Shown here: positions 9,801 through 19,500 of the stretch, piece by piece
Numbering within the stretch: position 1 is the first letter of the stretch
Layout: each line of letters starts with the position of its first letter
NCBI RefSeq assembly: GCF_004134865.1
Contig: NZ_SDPO01000001.1
Span: 992,001-1,056,000, forward strand
DNA length: 64,000 nucleotides
Direction: 5' to 3'
Origin: Agromyces fucosus
GTDB lineage: Bacteria > Actinomycetota > Actinomycetes > Actinomycetales > Microbacteriaceae
Translations under genes and position numbers: made by a program
Notes under the pieces: generated by a model
Told to the model about the DNA's origin: nothing
The model's database searches: none
The model's input: only the letters and a program-made list of their open reading frames with translations

Positions 9801-12800
9801 CGGGGTGATCGCCTTCAGCGTGTTCGTCACGGTGCAGTCGACCTTGTCGCCCGGAGCGAGCGGAGACACCGAGGGGCCGGGAACTGCTGCTCCCCCGTTC
9901 GTCGAGCAGAGCCACGTTCCGGCCTGGAACTGGTCGGCGTTCGGCAGTGCCGTCGACTCGGAGAGCGCGATCGTCTCACCGGCGGGCACATCGACGAATC
10001 CGGCCGTGCCGCCGTCGCCCTGGGCGACGATCGTGGCGCCGACCTTCGCGGCGAGGTTCCACGACGTCGGGAGTGCCACGTTTCCGGTGACGACCTTCGT
10101 CAGCTTCAGCTGCGGCGGGATCGGCTTGTTCGTGATGACGCAGGTGCCCTGTGCGAGAGCCGTGAGGGTGATCGTCGTCGTCGTGACGTACTGACCGTTC
10201 GGGCTCGTCTTGCACTGGATGCTCAGCTGCTCGTAGCCGGCGGGGCCGCCGGTCTCGGAGATCGTGTAGCTCGTGCCCGGTCGGACGAGCACGGTGTTGC
10301 CGCTCGTGGTCTGCACCGGACCGAGGCCCGGGATCGAGCCGCTCGGCGTGGCGACGAGGTTCCAGTCGCCCGGTTCGGCGTCGGCGCCGTCGAGCTGCTC
10401 GACGCTCTTGACGAGGGTGAGCTGCGCGGTCTGGTTGACCGCGGTGCACTGCACGCGGAATCCGAGGGGCACCGTGACGCCGCCGTTCAGGCCGTCGGCG
10501 AACCCGGGCACGACGACTCCCTGAGCGTTCACCTGCACGCAGTCCCAGCTGCCGGACGAACCCGGAATGGGGACGGCGTTCAAGCCGAGCGTCTGCACGT
10601 AGCGCGGGTCGCCGCTCTCGGTGAGCGGGTAGGTCACGTTCGGCGTCACGAGTGCCGTCGCGCCGGCGGTGCCGGTCGCTCCGTTCGGGCCGGCGAGCGC
10701 GCCTCCGGGCGCCACGGCGTCGAGGTTCCAGGTGTTCGCGGCCACGCCGCCGTTCGCCACCGTCTTCTTCAGCGTGAGCTGGGAGTCGCAGGTGACCGTG
10801 TTGGTGATCGTGTAGCTGTTGTCACCGGGTTGGAGGGTGGGGCTGAACGGCAGGGCGCCGTTGGCCGGCACCTGGCCGTTCGCGAGCGTGACCTTCCGAT
10901 CTGTGATCGTGCACAGGTCGCGCGATCCCACGCCCGTCGTCTCGTTGAGGGAGACGACCGTGTTGGCCGGCAGCGGGCCCTGCGTGGTCACCCAGGGCGC
11001 ATTGACTCCGCCGACCGTCAACTGCGCGGTGAGCCCGGGCGGCTGGTTGCCGTGCTGGTACGTGGTGCCGTTGACCACCCAGACCTTGTTGACGCTGAAG
11101 TTCGACTGCGGCAGTGGCGGTCGGTTCCAGACGTTGCATGTGACCGCCTGCGTCGAACTCACCGGGATCGAGAAGCCGTTCGCCTCGTTGGACACGGTGA
11201 TGGCGTTGCCCGTGGCCTGATCGGTGCAGACCGCGTTCTTGCCGCCCGTCTGCACGATGCTGTGGCCCTGCGGATCCTCGGTGACCTTCACCGTGCCGTT
11301 CGTGGTGCCGCCCGCGAAGGTGAGCGGGAGGTTGACCGCGCCGGTACCGGCGGCGGTCGTCCCCTCCTGCGTGGGCGGGGTGATGCCGGCGGTCGTGGGC
11401 TGGGCGGTGAACTTCCACCCGCCCGCGGGCGTCTGACCGGTCTTCTGCTCACCGGTGCTCGAGCTCGAGACGACCTGCTTGACGACCGAGACCGAGCCCT
11501 GGCAGGCGCCGAGCGCGAGGTCTCGGAGGATCGTTCCGGCCTGGTCGTAGCTCGAGGACTGGAAGTAGTCGGAGTTCAGCTGGTCGCCCGAGATCGCGAT
11601 GAGGTTGTCGGGCGAGCCCCCGACACCGCTGCCGACGCCGAAGGCGATGACGCGGGTGCCGAGCGCCTTGACCGCGTTCGCCGAGAACACGCCGTTCTCG
11701 ACCTCGCGGAAGCGGGTGCGGCTACCGGGGCCCTCGTCGTTCGCGTAGACCGTCGGGTTGCCGTCGGTGAGCACGAGCGCGATGTCGTACTGCGTGCCGC
11801 TCGTCGCGACCTGGTAGATGCCGCGATCCCAGTTCGTGGCCTCGGTCGGGGTGCTGAACGAGTCGATGTGGTTGCGCACGATGTTGGCACCGGCGACGGT
11901 GGAGACCGGCGTGATGCCGAGGTTCGCTCCGGCGGTCGCGGGGGCGACGTTGTTGAACGTGAAGATGCCCACCTGCGAGGGAGTGCCCTGCAGGGCGGTG
12001 ACGAAGCCCTTCGCCGCGTTCTTCAGGTCGGTGAAGTTCGGCGCCACGGAGCCCGAGAGGTCGATCACGAGGGCGATGCGCACACCGCACTGCTGTGCAC
12101 GGGTCGGGTTCGCGAGCGAGTTCTGCCAGATGCCGCCCGAGGCGTTGTTCGCCGTGTTGCCCGTGGCGATCATGAAGTCGGCCAGCGAGCTGAGGGTCTC
12201 ACCGGCGTCGACGTCCGCGATGCGGAATCGGTAGGCGGCGGACGCGGGCGTCTCGCCGACGGCGAGGGTGTCATTGGCGGACCAGCCGGCCGGGACGCCG
12301 GGCACGGCCTGCGCGACCCAGAAGTTCGAGTTGTTGGCATTCGGAACGGTGAAGGTGCAGACGCCTGCGGCGGTCGACACGCACGTGGCCCACGGCTGGT
12401 TGATGACGGAGCCGAAGGAGCCGCCGTTGTCGGTGTAGAGCTGGAGGGTCACTCCCCCGAGACCTCCGACGCTGGAGATGCCGGTGCGGGTGCCGCCGAC
12501 CTGGACGTTGACGGTGGCCGGGCCGCTGTAGGTGTGGGTGAACGTGCAGTTCGCGAACTTCTGGGTCGGAGAGCCGTTCGTGTTGCTGAACGTCACGGTC
12601 CGGTCGTCCTCGTCCCACGAGGGGTCCTGGTTGCCCGAGCCGCCGGTCGTGCACGTGAAGTCGGTGAGGGTGTAGTTCGCCGGCCCGCTGTCGGCGAAGA
12701 GCGTGTAGGTGTTGTTGCGGGGCACGGGGCGGGTCTGGCCCGAGGTGAAGTTGTAGTTGTCGCTGTTGCTCGAGCGAACGGCGTGCAGGGTCCACTGGCC

Positions 12801-13316
12801 CGGTGTCGCTGCTCCCCCGGAGACGACGTTCGTGATGGAGAGGTTCCCGCAGTTCGTCGTACAGTCGGCGGTGTCCGCCGGGAAGATCGCCATCGGCGTG
12901 ACGTCGATCGGTGCCTTGAGCTGGGCCGGCGGGGCCTGTGCCGGCGGGTCGGCCGGCGCCTCCTTGGCGGGAGCCTCGGTCGGAGCCTCGGAGGGCTCCT
13001 CGCTCGCGGGCTCCCCACTCGCCGGGGTCTCGCTCGCCGGCGTCTCGCTCGCGGGCGTCTCGTTCGAAGGCGCCTCGCTCGTCGACTCGTCGCCCGACGT
13101 CGCTTCCTGAGTCTCACTCGTCGTCGCGGCATCCGGTGCCGGCTCGGCCGCCTGCTCGGCGAACGCCGTCATCGGCAGCCCGATCGCGAGCAGCGCTCCG
13201 ACCGAGAGCGATGCCACGAGCGCGGTCGCCCTGCGCTTCCTGGTCTCCACTCGCTGTCGACGCGACCGACGGGGTCGTGCATCGTCGTTGGGCGTGTTTC
13301 CGAACCAGCTGTTCAT
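3894..13316 (-). CDS. Giant VWA/repeat surface adhesin (protein A), 3140 aa
   Basis: Function unknown; architecture is that of a secreted anchored adhesin. Order: long basic signal peptide (about 1-54, ending AFA), Pro/Glu/Ser/Thr linker with ETPAS repeats (55-135), an N-terminal beta region (about 145-400), and a von Willebrand A domain (about 412-605) with an intact MIDAS (DLSGS, later LTDG). Prealbumin/Cna-B-like units ending in C-x-[VI]-[TW]-N follow, then eight about 140-residue units with signature W-x-x-x-Y-x-[IL]-x-V and [FL]-x-N-x-A-x-[LMVF]-T (near 1296, 1434, 1582, 1722, 1869, 2007, 2471, 2613). Last come a DUF11-like domain (2640-2780), a conserved Cys/Trp module (2787-2935), a second DUF11-like domain (2936-3085), IASTGF, a membrane helix and RRRR. 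Start supported by AAGAAGG. No stop or frameshift anywhere. Confidence 0.9.
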   Translation of the reverse strand: MNSWFGNTPNDDARPRRSRRQRVETRKRRATALVASLSVGALLAIGLPMTAFAEQAAEPAPDAATTSETQEATSGDESTSEAPSNETPASETPASETPASGEPASEEPSEAPTEAPAKEAPADPPAQAPPAQLKAPIDVTPMAIFPADTADCTTNCGNLSITNVVSGGAATPGQWTLHAVRSSNSDNYNFTSGQTRPVPRNNTYTLFADSGPANYTLTDFTCTTGGSGNQDPSWDEDDRTVTFSNTNGSPTQKFANCTFTHTYSGPATVNVQVGGTRTGISSVGGLGGVTLQLYTDNGGSFGSVINQPWATCVSTAAGVCTFTVPNANNSNFWVAQAVPGVPAGWSANDTLAVGETPASAAYRFRIADVDAGETLSSLADFMIATGNTANNASGGIWQNSLANPTRAQQCGVRIALVIDLSGSVAPNFTDLKNAAKGFVTALQGTPSQVGIFTFNNVAPATAGANLGITPVSTVAGANIVRNHIDSFSTPTEATNWDRGIYQVATSGTQYDIALVLTDGNPTVYANDEGPGSRTRFREVENGVFSANAVKALGTRVIAFGVGSGVGGSPDNLIAISGDQLNSDYFQSSSYDQAGTILRDLALGACQGSVSVVKQVVSSSSTGEQKTGQTPAGGWKFTAQPTTAGITPPTQEGTTAAGTGAVNLPLTFAGGTTNGTVKVTEDPQGHSIVQTGGKNAVCTDQATGNAITVSNEANGFSIPVSSTQAVTCNVWNRPPLPQSNFSVNKVWVVNGTTYQHGNQPPGLTAQLTVGGVNAPWVTTQGPLPANTVVSLNETTGVGSRDLCTITDRKVTLANGQVPANGALPFSPTLQPGDNSYTITNTVTCDSQLTLKKTVANGGVAANTWNLDAVAPGGALAGPNGATGTAGATALVTPNVTYPLTESGDPRYVQTLGLNAVPIPGSSGSWDCVQVNAQGVVVPGFADGLNGGVTVPLGFRVQCTAVNQTAQLTLVKSVEQLDGADAEPGDWNLVATPSGSIPGLGPVQTTSGNTVLVRPGTSYTISETGGPAGYEQLSIQCKTSPNGQYVTTTTITLTALAQGTCVITNKPIPPQLKLTKVVTGNVALPTSWNLAAKVGATIVAQGDGGTAGFVDVPAGETIALSESTALPNADQFQAGTWLCSTNGGAAVPGPSVSPLAPGDKVDCTVTNTLKAITPTIVKNAAVPTPNADGVSWDIGYDIVVTNPSAFQDLTYSLTDTLDFGANVTVNSANYQRTLPAPPGSLTPWNVAFGSEQAFAGEPSLVKGTSHTWHVTVNATVAPGADFGGTSPTACDAGTPGTVGFLNTAVMTVGGVDYPAQDCSIPVKPTITKVGGTAVDNGDGTWTLPYTITVTNPSATTSVQYDLDDTLGYPASVDVLDRTVTPPAGVTVVPGWTGVAGHTLLADNVTLAGTAGVDTHVYTVAVKVAIGADAPALLCPNLDNTAKVTAGNQSGSATGCVSIDKPTIVHDKTVVAGSVSQAADGTWSIAYDITVTNTGAIGGVYDLVDATKFGAGVDVSGASYTLAKNGGAPAPWTDGAALATGAYLAAGDPDPSDVYRITVTGIVLTGPTPLPSQTACPGPNANAAAFNNAATLTVAGVPTVDTACDAPSVPTIVKSGATAAQQPDSSWNVTYTLTVSNTAPGAKPSYYSLDDEPGFPAGVEFHSYQVDGGPVESYAGGSIEVVGSTAIAAGATHVYTIVLNVDVPSGSVPGADLKCVPTAPTAGKGFFNTAVLTSGQFELEDSDCIDITDGGVPTVVKGDPTVVQGADGVWTITYPITVTGNADFITKYTLADTLKFGPEIDVLTAAWSGTTSGSWADPEADPTATLVSSPRTIGVDVVEEFTVTVTANVDKAAFADPATDTCTPSQEAPNVGFLNEAELTSGTSTQTDTGCGVPAEPEVTKSTTGSVTKVGDHWEASYTITVKNTSPSQGLVYDLDDVPDFADAATITARTVTSSDATVDPDWNTIPVETDSIVANQALPGGASDVFTVLVKFTVESTPSDPSLSCEEQGLLNTATVTSGDTYTDDACFDVPVVVVLEKMWTINGGSPIEWDSPSLPAGFTAQATLDGQNVPWSIEQGPYVDGAEVTVDEGEVLVPNGCVADDPIGVGDKTLAGTVSTYTVTNPVTCTQTVSLEKHVDNLHGGAAVPVDWSVSGTNVGDDSDTFTGAGTSSGPVKLGVGYTLNEVSTSYENGIEYTVSATWSCISPQGEDAFTLVQVPGSTSATLTVTELGASVDCDITNTDVAPKLTLEKKVMPPEIAPDFPATLWTLAAADGANPPVVTGDGTATGTVDSNLAYTLSEAADFAGDDEFTPSLWSCVSTNGVEPLVLDAADGDVALQPGQEVTCEITNTAAPATYRLDKEVVSTVQNADGTWTIDYKITVTDESVVSAVTYDLSDTLADFGEGITVSEATWTGPGGSSGSWLDPAIEPTEELANNVILTAGEVTHEYFVTVEATVTEDAWDDETVECTEGEGGFRNTAILTVGDLPTEDSACDEPGRASAEKTVVGSPTDNLDGTFTVAYEIVVTADPDKDLSYDLSDEPAFPAGTTFTATAEDPNGDPVAGWTGTGDDTVLAEARQILAGVDQTWSITAVVDITGITDIDLATCVETQSGHGFFNGALFTSGTIETPISGCVDIPIVEVGIVKTAVLPDGVDAVEAGTDDNTFNWVLTVTNNGPTPVDGVVVTDTLADSLEFNPADITLDPIGSWTFLQNGNELTWTTDATFAPGPIVTITIPVTLKDPAVGPELPENPGEVPPLVPAENIENTACVEVSEFDIDPTNDCDTADVPTKAMQANAYVQCVNDVPYLYHNVQTTGSVAPGPITVTWTPDASVYPDATPIVMEIPWEERNGRTLWPYGVVNDEGISIGWPGWRLIQEGDVVGENGIVDIWENMVKDSKLESYAFADQFNPMTITFQVNPSQSVLAVYPQATPACEVQRDPTVEILKTSSVTEAKPGSSFDYTLSVTNSGLGAVEAVELFDEIPGDLKVTAITTDPAPAFPRWDDCEVTGKDSAGYGGTLHCVLNGMIGGTEPDAPDVVLAVTLNPASKKSSIDNTGEVCWNDLPEPPEVQPEGELSVLSAIDPELPVLCDDSTVTVKIPQAGAIASTGFAGAPLLWGAGGLLVAGALLIAAMMIRRRRAGESAE
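13018..13062. repeat. 15-bp tandem repeat inside protein A linker
   Basis: About three imperfect 15-bp units encode repeated E-T-P-A-S in the Pro-rich stretch just after the signal peptide. The units are in frame, so slippage would change linker length without breaking the gene. Confidence 0.7.
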
Positions 13317-13470
13317 GGTGGCCTTCTTGTGCTCGGGTGAGAAAGCGGAACGAGACTGTTGCGCAGTCGGGGCGAGTCAAGCAGAGGAAATGGGGGACAC
13401 GATAGGGCGCGCATGGCACCAATCCGGGGGACACGATTCGCCCGGAATCCCGTAATCATCAGGATCTTCG

Positions 13471-13500
13471 TCCTCAATGTCACCCGAAAGCGGGGTACGC
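13471..13500 (-). promoter_or_regulatory. Conserved upstream element of protein A (copy 1)
   Basis: In gene direction it reads GTACCCCGCTTTCGGGTGAC followed by ATTGAGGA. It closely matches elements before the 679-aa and 1429-aa adhesin genes. It lies about 155-185 bp upstream of the start codon. The rest of 13317-13535 also holds two GTGTCCCCC words in gene direction (about 13389-13398 and 13422-13431) but no clear promoter hexamers. Confidence 0.5.
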
Positions 13501-13535
13501 GAGATTTGCTCATGCGCCTCGAATGGGGGACACGC

Positions 13536-13574
13536 AGCGAAGCGGACCGGGTCGATGACCCGGTCCGCTTCGCT
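13536..13574 (-). terminator. Terminator of the 2389-aa adhesin gene
   Basis: Perfect 17-bp stem (13536-13552 with 13558-13574) around a 5-nt loop, 22 nt past the stop codon of protein B. It separates protein B from the protein A promoter region. Confidence 0.85.
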
Positions 13575-13596
13575 CGTCGTCGTGCTTTGAGCGGTG

Positions 13597-16500
13597 CTAC
13601 ACCGTTCCGCCTGCCCGACGTCGCCGGACCACGTACGCTCCGCCGACGAACACGCCGCCGAGGAGGAGCAGCAGCGCACCGACCCAGATGTACGCCTCAC
13701 CGGCGAACCCGGTCACCGCCATCGGCTGCGGCACTCGAACCGTGACGGTCGAGTCGTCGCAGAGCACCACGGGATCCGATGACGCATCGTCGGCGTTCTG
13801 CCAGCACACCTCGCCCGTGTTGACGATGCTCGTCGCCTTGGTGTTCGGGTTGACGTGCACGTCGAGCACGATCGGCGGCGCCGTCGGGTAGTTCGGCCCG
13901 AGGACTCCGAGCAGGTCGCAGTGCAACGTGCCGCCGTAGCCCGCCGAGTCCGTGCCGGTGACGTCGCAGTTCTCCCAGCGGGGGAACGCAGGCGACGGCG
14001 CCGTCGTGATCTCGTCGACCCGCAGGTTCGACGGGATCTCGTCGAACACCTCCACGGGGTCGGCCGAACCGGTGCCGGTGGTCGAGACGGCGAGCGTGTA
14101 GTCGAAGTTCGTGCCGGGCTTCGCCTCCTGGACGCTCGCCGTCTTCACGATGTCGACCGCAGGTTCACGCTCGATCGCGCAGGCGGGCAGCGCTTGCGGG
14201 TACACCGCGAGCACCGACTGCGAGGGGTTCACCGAGAACGTGATCGTCGCGGGGTTCACCATGTCGCGCCACGGGTAGGTGGGCACGTTCTCATCGAGGA
14301 TGAGGTCGCCGAACCTGGTGCCGGGCACCGGCGGGTTCGTCAGGTCCTCCTCGGTGATCGGGCGCCAGCCCGGGAACTCGTACGGCACGCCGTTCTCGTC
14401 CACTGCGGCACCCGGCCAGAGCAGTCGGCTGTCGTGGTCCTCCCACGGCACCGTCTCGACCTTCGTGAGCGGCTCGAGCGGGCCGTCGCCATCGGGATCC
14501 GCCGAGGTCCAGGTGACGGTGATGTCACCGGTCTCCACGTGCTCGCTGGCCGCGACGTTGAAGTACAGCCACGGGACATCCGCGATGCAGCGCACGTAGG
14601 CGGCCGGGTCGATCGCCTTGCGAGGCACCTCGACCTCGTCGCAGTTGTTGGCCTCGATCAGGTCGCCGAGCACGCCTTCATCGGAGGTGATCGCGACGCA
14701 CGCCTCGTTCGGCACGTCTCCCAACTCGATCTCGGGCAGCGGCGGCACCGGGTCGTCGGGGTCGACGATCTCGGCCTCGACCGGGTCGGGCATCGGCAGA
14801 CGCACCGGGATGGTGATGGTCGTCACGGCGCCCGGCGCGAAGGGTCCGACGCCGTGAGCGGTGAACGCGTTGTCACCGACGGTCGGCTGCTCGGTCCAGG
14901 TGCCCGCGCCCTCGAAGGCCGCAGGACCCGTGACCTCGAGTTCGGGGTCGACGAGGTCGGTCACGTCGAGTTCCGCCACGGGGATGCTCGAGTGGTTCGT
15001 CACCGTCAGCACGAAGTCGAACTCGTCGCCGCCTTCGATCGCGTCGTCGGGAAGGCCACTGAGGTCGTAGTTCTTCTCGATGCCGACATCGACCAGTTCG
15101 GCCTTGTTCACGAGCGAGCACGAGGTGAGCTCGCCCAGGTTCACCGTCGCCGAGGTGGCCGGCTCATCGCCGCATCGCCAACCCTGCGCGAAGAAGTACG
15201 AGAGCAGGGGGTGCGTGGATGCCTCGGTGGTGGCCGCCTCGTTGAGGAGGTAGTCGCCCGTGGGCACCGTGAACACGACACCGGCGCCGCCGAGCGACCC
15301 GACCGTTCGCGTCGTACCGATGCCGCTGAGGTTCCAGTCGTTCGGCGTCAGCATCGTGATGTCGCCGAAGCCGAGATCATCGATGTCGATGCCCTCGAAG
15401 GCCGAGACGTCGACCGTCTTCAGCAACGTGAGGCGCCCGACCGGGATGGTCTCGCAGTCGGAGACCACCTCGGTGATCGTGCCGTTGAGCATCGTCGCCT
15501 CGTTGAAGAAGCCATGCCCGCTCGTCGTCGCGACGCACGTGACGTCGTCGATGACGGTGATCGCATCGACGTCGGCGCGCACCACGATGGAGAACGTGTG
15601 CACGTCACCGGCGGTGATCAGCTCGTCGTCGGCGAGGACCGTCACGGTGTCGCCGTTCCAGGCGGTCGTGTTGATCCCGGCGTCGTTCGTCGCCGTCGCC
15701 GATTCGATGTCGACGCCGTCGGGGAACCCGAGGTCGTCGTCGAGATCGTAGTAGAGCGGCAGGTCGGACTCGCTCGTGACCACGATCTCGTAGTTCACGA
15801 TCCAGTCGCCGAAGTTCGGGTCGGCGATGTCGTCGATCCGCACCGGCGAGCCGACGAGGTCCTTCGTGACGGTCGTGCGACCCGGCTCCCCGCAGTCGGT
15901 TGCGGGCTGGGGGTCGCCCTCCCCGACCGTGAGGAACGCGGTATTGCGGAACCCGCCCTCGGTGGTCTGTCCCTCCTGGCACTGGTCCTGAGAGGTGTTG
16001 AACACCTCTTCGCCGGCGGTCGCATTGATCGTGATCGTGTAGGTGTCGGTCGCCGAGGCCGGCACCGACTCGTCATCGGCGAGCACGTAGTTCGAGGCCT
16101 TCGGGTCCCAGCTCGCCGCTTCGCCGCTCGGGCCCTCGGCCGACGCGTCGTTGATGATGATCCCGACTCCGAAGTACGGCTGGTCGTCGAGGTCGTAGAC
16201 GAGGGGGGCCACGGGGCTCTGGTTCGCCACCTTCACCTCGTACACGAGGTCCCAGGTGCCGTCGGTGAGCTGCTCGATCGAGACGAGGTCCTTCGTGATG
16301 ATGCCGGTCGGCGGCACCACGTCGTTCGTGACCTCGCAGGTGAGCGATGCTCCCGGCGTCGCCACGAACGTGTTCCCGACGGTCTGCGGGTCGCCGTCCT
16401 CGCAGACGACGGCGCCACCCGACCAACCGGGCGGCAGCGCGCCCTCGGTGACGGTGTAGATCGTGCCGATCGCGAGGTTGGTCCACGTCGCCGTGTCGGT

Positions 16501-19500
16501 CGTGTTGCCGGTGCCGCTCACCGACTGCGGGTTCGCGCCCACGACATCATCGGTCGGAGCGATCGTGAGCGGGAAGGACCACTGGAACCCGTCGGGAACT
16601 CCGGTGACGTGCTTGGTCACAGTGACGTCGGCCGGCTCGGCCGTGTTCGTGATCTCGCAGCTCAGCGAGAGCCCCGGCGTCACGACGAACTGGAATCCAT
16701 CGAGCGTACCGTCGGCGTCCTCGAGGGCGCCGCCGTTGCAGGTGAAGTCGCTCTCGGTCCATCCGTCCTGGCCGATCTCGGTGAGGGTGTAGGTCTCCCC
16801 GACGACCAGGTCGGTCCACTCGACGCTCGAGTCCTCGTCGGTGACGTGCTGCTGCACGGCCTGGACCCCGACCTGCGGTGAGATCGCGATGATGAAGTCG
16901 AAGTCGTACCCTGCCGGGACACCCTCGACGATCTTGCGCACCGTGACGTCACCGGTGTCGGGGGCGTTGACGTAGGTGCAGGTGACCACTTCCCCGGCGA
17001 GGAGGGTGATCGTCGCGAGGCCGTCGTCGTACACGACGCCGTTCGAACCGACGCACTGCAGGCTCTGCAGGGTCCAGTTCGTCTCGCCGAGTTCTTCGAT
17101 CGTGTACGTTCCCGGCTCGAGCAGGTCGGATTCCCACGGGTCGGCGGAGCCGGTGAGCGCGAAGCTCGTGGTGCCGGCCTTCTCCGTGTACTCGAAGTCG
17201 AACGACTGATCGCTGTCGAACGTCACGTTCTTGTCGACGATGATCTTGCCGAGCTGCGTGTTCGAGTAGGTGCAGGTGATCGTCTCGCCCGGGTCGAGGT
17301 CGATCGAGCCGACGAGTCCCTGAACACTCGATCCGTTGTCGGCGGCGCCGCCTGAGCGACTCTCGACACAGCCTTGGAGTTCACCGACATGGGTGTTCGT
17401 GAGCAGCTCCGTCACGGTGTAGCTGCCGGCGACGATGTTCGAGAACACCTCCTGGCCGGTTCCGTTCTCGGTCGTCACCCCGAAGTTCGTGGTTCCGGGC
17501 CACGTGCCCGTGAAGTCGAACGTGTCGTCGGCGCCGTTGATGTTCTTGACGATGATGATCGTGCCCTTGGCCGTGTTGGTGATCGTGCAGTCGAACACGT
17601 CACCCGCCACCACGGTGAAGCCGGACTCGGTGACGGCGACTGCGCCGCCGCCTCCGGCGTGCGTGACCGTGCAGACGAGTTCGCCCGCGACCCATCCCGA
17701 GCCGGGGTCCTGCTCGGCGATCGAGTACTTCGTACCCGGCACGAGGTTCGCGAAGGTGGTCTCGCCGGCCCCGCCACCTGCCGGCGTCTGGATGACCTGC
17801 TCGACGGGATCTCCTGCAGGGTCGATCGGAGTGAGCACGAAGGTGAAGGAGCCCGAGGCGCCCACCGAGGTCTTGGTGACCTTCGCTGAGCCCGGTGACG
17901 CCGCGTTCTCGACGGAGCACTCGAGCGACGAGCCCGGAGCCGCGACGAACTGGTCGCCCGGAAGACCCGGGTTCGAGTCGGGGCCGCACTCGACGACTCC
18001 GCCGGTCCAGCCGGCCGGGAGCGTCTCGGTGATCGTGTACTCCGTGCCGATCACGAGGTTCGTCCAGGTCACCGAGTCGGAGGAGTTGCCCGAGCCGCTG
18101 ACGACCTGCTTCGCCGCGGGCAGGACGCCGGCCGCGGGCGAGATGGTCAGGTCGAACGACCAGGCCTGGCCGGCCGCGACGCCCGTGACGGTCTTCTCGA
18201 CGGTCACCTCGCCGGGTTCGGCGTCGTTGGTCACCTCGCAGTCGAGGGAGAGACCGGGAGTGACGGTGAACTGGAAGCCGGCGACATCCGCCTTCTCGTC
18301 GGTGATGCCGGTGCAGGTGATGTCGCCTTCATCCCAGCCCGTGAGGTCGCCTTCAGTCAGCGTGTACTGGACGCCGACGTCGAGGTCGGTCCATGCGACC
18401 GTCGGGACGAGGTTCGTGGCGTTGCGCGTGCCGGGCTGGCCCGGGACCTCGGGGCTGATCGAGATCGGGAACGACCACGCGTAGTCGGCGGGTACGCCGG
18501 TGACCTTCTTCTCGACGGTCACGTCGCCCTTCGTCGCCGTGTTGAGCACGGTGCACTCGACGGTCTCACCCGGCGAGAGCGTGATGCCGATGGGCGAGTC
18601 GGTGGTCGGGTTCTCACCCGAGCAGGTCATGCTCGTGACATCCCAGCCCGCCTCGGCCAGCTCGGCCAGCGTGTACGAGCCGGGAACGATGTTCATGAAC
18701 GACTTCGAGGCGCCGTCGACGAGCGTGAAGCCCGCCTGGCCGGTCAGCGTGAAGTCGAACACGGCGCTCGACTTGTCGGGGTTCGTCTGCTTCGTGACGA
18801 TGATGTTGCCGCGTTGCGTGTTCGTGTAGGTGCAGGTCACGAGTTCGCCCGGCTGCACGTTGATGGCCGCGGTGCCGGTGGCGAGCGTCGGGATCGAGTC
18901 GCCGATGACGTCGTCGACGCACGACAGGCTCGTGAGGTCGTACTTCGGGGCCGGCGACGTCTCGGTGACCGAGTAGGCACCGGGTGCCACGCTCTCGAAG
19001 AGCTTCGTCGCGGTGCCGCCGACCGTCGTGAGTTCGAAGTCGGAGAGGTCGGCACCGGTCGTCGAGAAGTCGAACGTGTCGTTCGCTCCCGCGACGTTCT
19101 TGATGATCTTGATCTGGCCGTCCTGCACGTTCGTGTAGGTGCAGTTCACGACCTGGCCGGCGACGGTGGTGACGCTCGCCTGTCCGAGGGGCAGGTTGAC
19201 CACCGCTGCGCCGCCATCGCAGGCGAGTGCCGTGAGGTTCCACGCGGGCGTCGAGATCTCGGGGAGCTCGGTGATCGTCACGGGCGTGCCCGGCACGTAG
19301 TAGAAGACCTGCGAACTCGCGTTGCCGGCGACCTGCACGTTGCCCTGCTGGCCGGTCACGGTGTAGTCGAAGGTCGCGGCGTCTCCCTGTGCGACCTTGG
19401 TGATCTTGACGCCCGACGTGACGTTGGTGATCGTGCACGTGGTCGTCGCGCCGATGTAGATCGCGAACGCGGCCGGGTTCGTGTACGTCTCGAGCTGGTT

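Noticed and set aside
3786-13340. Very long plus-strand open frames opposite the protein A gene (up to about 1700 codons)
   Set aside because: Composition is dominated by Arg, Asp, Val, His and Gly as expected from reading high-GC genes backwards. No motifs and no RBS, while the minus strand gives coherent domains, a signal peptide and an anchor.
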